A stretch of 15,219 nucleotides of DNA, from contig JAOUEK010000007.1 in NCBI GenBank assembly GCA_029858755.1, forward strand, positions 1 to 15,219, in the 5' to 3' direction. Made by a program: the position numbers and the translations under genes. Under the pieces are notes generated by a model that saw only the letters and a program-made list of their open reading frames with translations, did no database searches and was not told where the DNA came from. Below, in pieces: positions 14,354 through 15,219 of the stretch (position 1 is its first letter; each line of letters begins with the position of its first letter). Origin of the DNA: Thermoleophilia bacterium (GTDB taxonomy: Bacteria > Actinomycetota > Thermoleophilia > Gaiellales > Gaiellaceae).

Positions 14354-14770
14354 TCAGGGCGACTCGGTCGCTGCCGTTGCCGTGATCGTGATTCCGCCGC
14401 GTGCCTTCTGCACGAGCGTGACGTGCACGGCACTGGGCTCGACCTCGAGAGCGGTGGCAACGTCGTCGCGGATCTTCACAGCGAGGCTCTCGCAGAAGAC
14501 CCCCTCGTTTCGGTACTGCATCAGGTAGAGCTTCAGCGACTTCGACTCCAGGCAGAGGAGGCGCGGCGCGTAGTCGATCGTGACGACGTACAGGTCGGGT
14601 TGTCTCGTGACGGGACAGATCGCAGCCAGCTCGTCACTCGTCATCTGCACCCGCGTGACCCCGGGATTCTCGAACGTCTCGAGACCTCCGTACTCCGTCG
14701 AGCCCGAGTGCCCCAGAGCGACGAACGGGCTGGTGCCACGCGTCTCGCCGATGCCGCTCTTGCCGCTCAT
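14354..14770 (-). CDS. queF: NADPH-dependent 7-cyano-7-deazaguanine reductase
   Basis: This 138-residue unimodular (short) QueF reduces preQ0 to preQ1 in queuosine tRNA modification. It belongs to the tunnelling-fold superfamily. Diagnostic residues are the catalytic Cys in ICPVTRQPD (C52) with the general-acid Asp (D59), the QueF motif ESKSLK (75-80) for NADPH, the substrate Glu in FCE (E94), and ARGGI (123-127). In B. subtilis QueF the FCE position is FHE, so His is replaced by Cys here. ATG 14770 is preferred over an open extension to 14833, which would overlap the divergent gene. TACAGT ends 6 bases upstream of it with no Shine-Dalgarno. No queC, queD or queE is in the window. Confidence 0.94.
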   Translation of the reverse strand: MSGKSGIGETRGTSPFVALGHSGSTEYGGLETFENPGVTRVQMTSDELAAICPVTRQPDLYVVTIDYAPRLLCLESKSLKLYLMQYRNEGVFCESLAVKIRDDVATALEVEPSAVHVTLVQKARGGITITATAATESP

Positions 14771-14775
14771 GCGCC

Positions 14776-14782
14776 TACTGTA
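14776..14782. promoter_or_regulatory. Symmetric -10 element TACTGTA between divergent genes
   Basis: On the minus strand TACAGT (14782-14777) is followed by 6 bases and the queF ATG, fitting a leaderless start. On the plus strand the same bases read TACTGT (14776-14781), also a TAnnnT box, 24 bases before ATG 14806. One symmetric sequence could therefore drive both genes across a 35-base gap. The plus-strand use is less certain. Confidence 0.45.
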
Positions 14783-14805
14783 CGGGTTGACTTGACCGGG
14801 AAACC

Positions 14806-15174
14806 ATGAAGCGCGTCTATCTCGCCGGACCACCGTATGCCGAGGAGTACCGACGTCGGGCCACGACGCTCGCGCGTAACGCCAACTGGGAAGCGGTCGA
14901 TCCGATGCGGCGTGACTTCAGGGGCCGGACAAGCGGGCACGAGCGCGAGATCGTCGACGGCGACCTCGCCGACATCGATGCCAGCGACGCCGTCCTCGCT
15001 GCGTTCACCCACCCCGACGAGGGCACCGCGATGGAGGCCTGGTACGCACACCGATCAGCCAAGCCGGTCATCGTCTACACGGGCGGCAGCCCCCCACACC
15101 CGTGGGTCGTCTACGTCGCCACCGCGTTGCATGCCGACCTCGAGGACGCGGTCGAGGCCCTCACCAAGCTCTAG
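14806..15174 (+). CDS. Nucleoside 2-deoxyribosyltransferase-like protein
   Basis: The 122-residue protein has the features of this small alpha/beta family: an opening strand and loop MKRVYLAGPPY, an acidic stretch IVDGDLADIDASDAVLAAF (49-67), and the catalytic-type Glu in DEGTAMEAWYA (E77), followed by the strand KPVIVYT. Family enzymes exchange bases on 2-deoxynucleosides or hydrolyse the N-glycosidic bond of nucleotides. The start is ATG 14806; GGGA five bases upstream is a weak Shine-Dalgarno. The gene is divergent from queF. A link between nucleoside or base metabolism and 7-deazaguanine handling is possible but rests only on position. The 45 bases after the stop show nothing. Confidence 0.82.
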   Translation: MKRVYLAGPPYAEEYRRRATTLARNANWEAVDPMRRDFRGRTSGHEREIVDGDLADIDASDAVLAAFTHPDEGTAMEAWYAHRSAKPVIVYTGGSPPHPWVVYVATALHADLEDAVEALTKL

Positions 15175-15219
15175 GGGGCGTCCAGAGCCGTCGGGGCGAA
15201 AGACGCGGCCGCGTGTCGA

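Noticed and set aside
13969..14460. Open frames across the gap upstream of carD, including one with GRGRPPKLTKGRE resembling an AT-hook
   Set aside because: Frames are open on both strands here, none has a good start signal, and the AT-hook-like stretch comes from the GGCCGGCC palindrome. I keep the region as gene-free.
14771..14833. N-terminal extension of QueF to 14833
   Set aside because: It would overlap the divergent deoxyribosyltransferase-like gene and adds an Arg-rich segment with no counterpart in the family.

Overview
The window is very GC-rich, with long antisense shadow frames, and reads as chromosome of a high-GC actinobacterium. The GlgC closely resembles actinobacterial GlgC, a CarD regulator is present, and most transcription units start without a Shine-Dalgarno sequence behind a TAnnnT box. 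A Thermoleophilia/Gaiellales-type lineage would fit, but that is inference, not a demonstrated assignment. I see no insertion sequence, phage gene, CRISPR array, tRNA or rRNA.

Layout. At the left edge, three genes read leftwards: a membrane zinc peptidase (1235-1921), a CapA-family protein (95-1225), and the first codons of a probable Rossmann-fold protein (1-35). Divergent from these are kynureninase (1987-3267) and glycogen synthase glgA (3264-4655), overlapping by ATGA. These are followed by ADP-glucose pyrophosphorylase glgC (4725-5960), so the two bacterial glycogen enzymes sit together. Next come a small cupin (6011-6370) overlapped by a YtcJ-type amidohydrolase (6360-8000), a stand-alone cyclic-nucleotide-binding protein (8108-8518), and a thiamine-diphosphate enzyme (8720-10501). 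That enzyme overlaps a chelatase locus by GTGA. Converging on this block from the right are carD (13466-13972) and a small CECx4C protein (13107-13412). A roughly 380-base gene-free, hairpin-rich stretch separates carD from queF (14354-14770). queF diverges from a nucleoside 2-deoxyribosyltransferase-like gene (14806-15174).

The most interesting element is at 10498-12437. A complete BchI/ChlI-type AAA+ ATPase frame runs into a run of eight A in otherwise GC-rich DNA, then stops 66 bases later. The -1 frame is open across the same run and continues into a full von Willebrand A domain with an intact MIDAS. A GAGGAG lies 8 bases upstream of the slippery heptamer A AAA AAA, and a CCGGC-GAC-GCCGG hairpin lies 9 bases downstream. 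This is the dnaX-like layout of a programmed -1 frameshift. One gene would then make both a 367-residue ChlI-like small subunit and a 646-residue ChlD-like medium subunit. Frameshifting in chlD genes has been described before as a principle; what is read here is this locus and its architecture.

The second window-wide pattern concerns expression signals. Seven transcription-unit heads have a -10-like box (TAnnnT, or CATAAT for kynU) 6-9 bases before the start codon and no Shine-Dalgarno, which suggests leaderless mRNAs. Several downstream genes instead have clear Shine-Dalgarno sequences or overlap the previous stop codon.
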